In this document: positions 14,444 to 14,709 of the stretch, in pieces | Position numbering within the stretch: position 1 is the stretch's first letter | Layout of the letters: each line of letters begins with the position of its first letter | Assembly: GCA_023253615.1 (NCBI GenBank) | Contig: JALRFZ010000545.1 | Span: 1-14,709, forward strand | DNA length: 14,709 nucleotides | Source of the DNA: Verrucomicrobiales bacterium | GTDB lineage: Bacteria; Verrucomicrobiota; Verrucomicrobiia; Verrucomicrobiales; DEV007 | Direction: 5' to 3' | Made by a program: the position numbers and the translations under genes | The notes under the pieces: generated by a model | Databases searched by the model: none | The model's input: only the letters and a program-made list of their open reading frames with translations | What the model was told of the DNA's origin: nothing

Positions 14444-14472
14444 AAGCGGCGTCCCGCCGCTTTCCGGGCTAC
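14440..14472. repeat. Dispersed hairpin repeat, copy D, in a convergent gap
   Basis: GTAG, then a perfect 8-bp stem AAGCGGCG / CGCCGCTT (14444-14462) with a TCC loop, then TCCGGG and CTAC. The terminal GTAG/CTAC matches the ends of copies A and B, while the stem sequence differs. The TAG stop of the cyclase lies within the repeat's first bases. Six bases further on is the stop of the convergent NHL gene, so the hairpin is well placed to act as a bidirectional terminator. Confidence 0.6.
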
Positions 14473-14477
14473 TGACC

Positions 14478-14709
14478 TCACGACACCTTCCGCAGCTTCG
14501 AGATCCGCCCGGTATCGACCCACTCGGCGACGAAGATGTTCCCCGCCGCATCGAAGCAGGCGTCGTGGGGATGCACGAATTTCCCGGAGACCCAGCCGGA
14601 GGGATTTTTCCGCATCGCCATCTTGTCCTCGAGCACGGCCTTCCGCCATTCGGGATCCTCGCCGAGGTGGATCATCCGGTTCTCCTTGTCGAGCAAGGTG
14701 ATCCGCGCG
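14478..14709 (-). CDS. NHL-repeat / six-bladed beta-propeller protein, C-terminal fragment
   Basis: Only the last 76 residues are in the window; the gene continues beyond 14709. The visible part contains RITLLDKENRMIHLG, then FVHPHDACFDAAGNIFVAEWVDTGRISKLRKV before the TGA. The HPHDACFD...GNIFVAEW...GRISKL pattern is the final propeller blade found in NHL-repeat proteins and in peptidyl-alpha-hydroxyglycine-lyase-like proteins, common in Planctomycetes and Verrucomicrobia and often exported. Function cannot be set from the fragment. It converges on the adenylate cyclase with 34 bp between the stops. Confidence 0.8.
   Translation of the reverse strand, partial: ARITLLDKENRMIHLGEDPEWRKAVLEDKMAMRKNPSGWVSGKFVHPHDACFDAAGNIFVAEWVDTGRISKLRKVS

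Overview
The window looks like chromosomal DNA from a high-GC member of the Verrucomicrobiota, or at least of the PVC superphylum. The best evidence is the left-hand cluster, where an ECF sigma factor is followed by a FecR/LamG membrane protein and a PSCyt1/DUF1549 'planctomycete cytochrome' protein. That gene set is characteristic of Planctomycetes and Verrucomicrobia. The other genes fit this placement: Gfo/Idh/MocA and SDR sugar dehydrogenases, short dispersed palindromes, weak Shine-Dalgarno signals, and an NHL-type propeller protein. No phage, IS, CRISPR or RNA gene was recognised.

Layout. (1) Positions 1-4010, minus strand: a three-gene putative operon, ECF sigma factor -> FecR/LamG protein (ATGA overlap) -> large secreted cytochrome-type DUF1549 protein that runs off the left edge. 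(2) 4093-6066: a divergent pair separated by 42 bp, a 3-hydroxyisobutyrate-dehydrogenase-family enzyme (minus) and a DenD-like D-erythronate dehydrogenase (plus). The two may act in one four-carbon sugar-acid pathway. (3) 6067-6227: a convergent gap made of a G10 tract and three short hairpin repeats. (4) 6228-12350, minus strand: a tightly packed run, class B penicillin-binding protein (PBP) -> class A PBP -> two small membrane proteins -> Gfo/Idh/MocA oxidoreductase. (5) 12548-14443, plus strand: a membrane-anchored class III adenylate cyclase with a periplasmic sensor and a HAMP linker, divergent from the PBP run. (6) 14440-14472: another hairpin repeat in a convergent gap. (7) 14478-14709, minus strand: the C-terminus of an NHL/beta-propeller protein.

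The most notable observation is in the cell-wall cluster. The class A PBP has an intact glycosyltransferase domain, but its transpeptidase SxxK motif reads S-A-F-L, so the catalytic lysine is leucine, while SKN and KSGTT are kept. The gene immediately upstream, coupled by a TGATG junction, is a class B PBP with all three transpeptidase motifs intact. The pair could therefore act as a two-subunit synthase, one protein polymerising glycan and the other cross-linking.

Other unusual points are: repeat-like ATTGCGG/AATCCGC stretches lying in frame inside the DUF1549 gene; six perfect GGGGGC hexamers inside a dehydrogenase coding sequence; and a hairpin repeat family that occurs only in the two convergent intergenic gaps.
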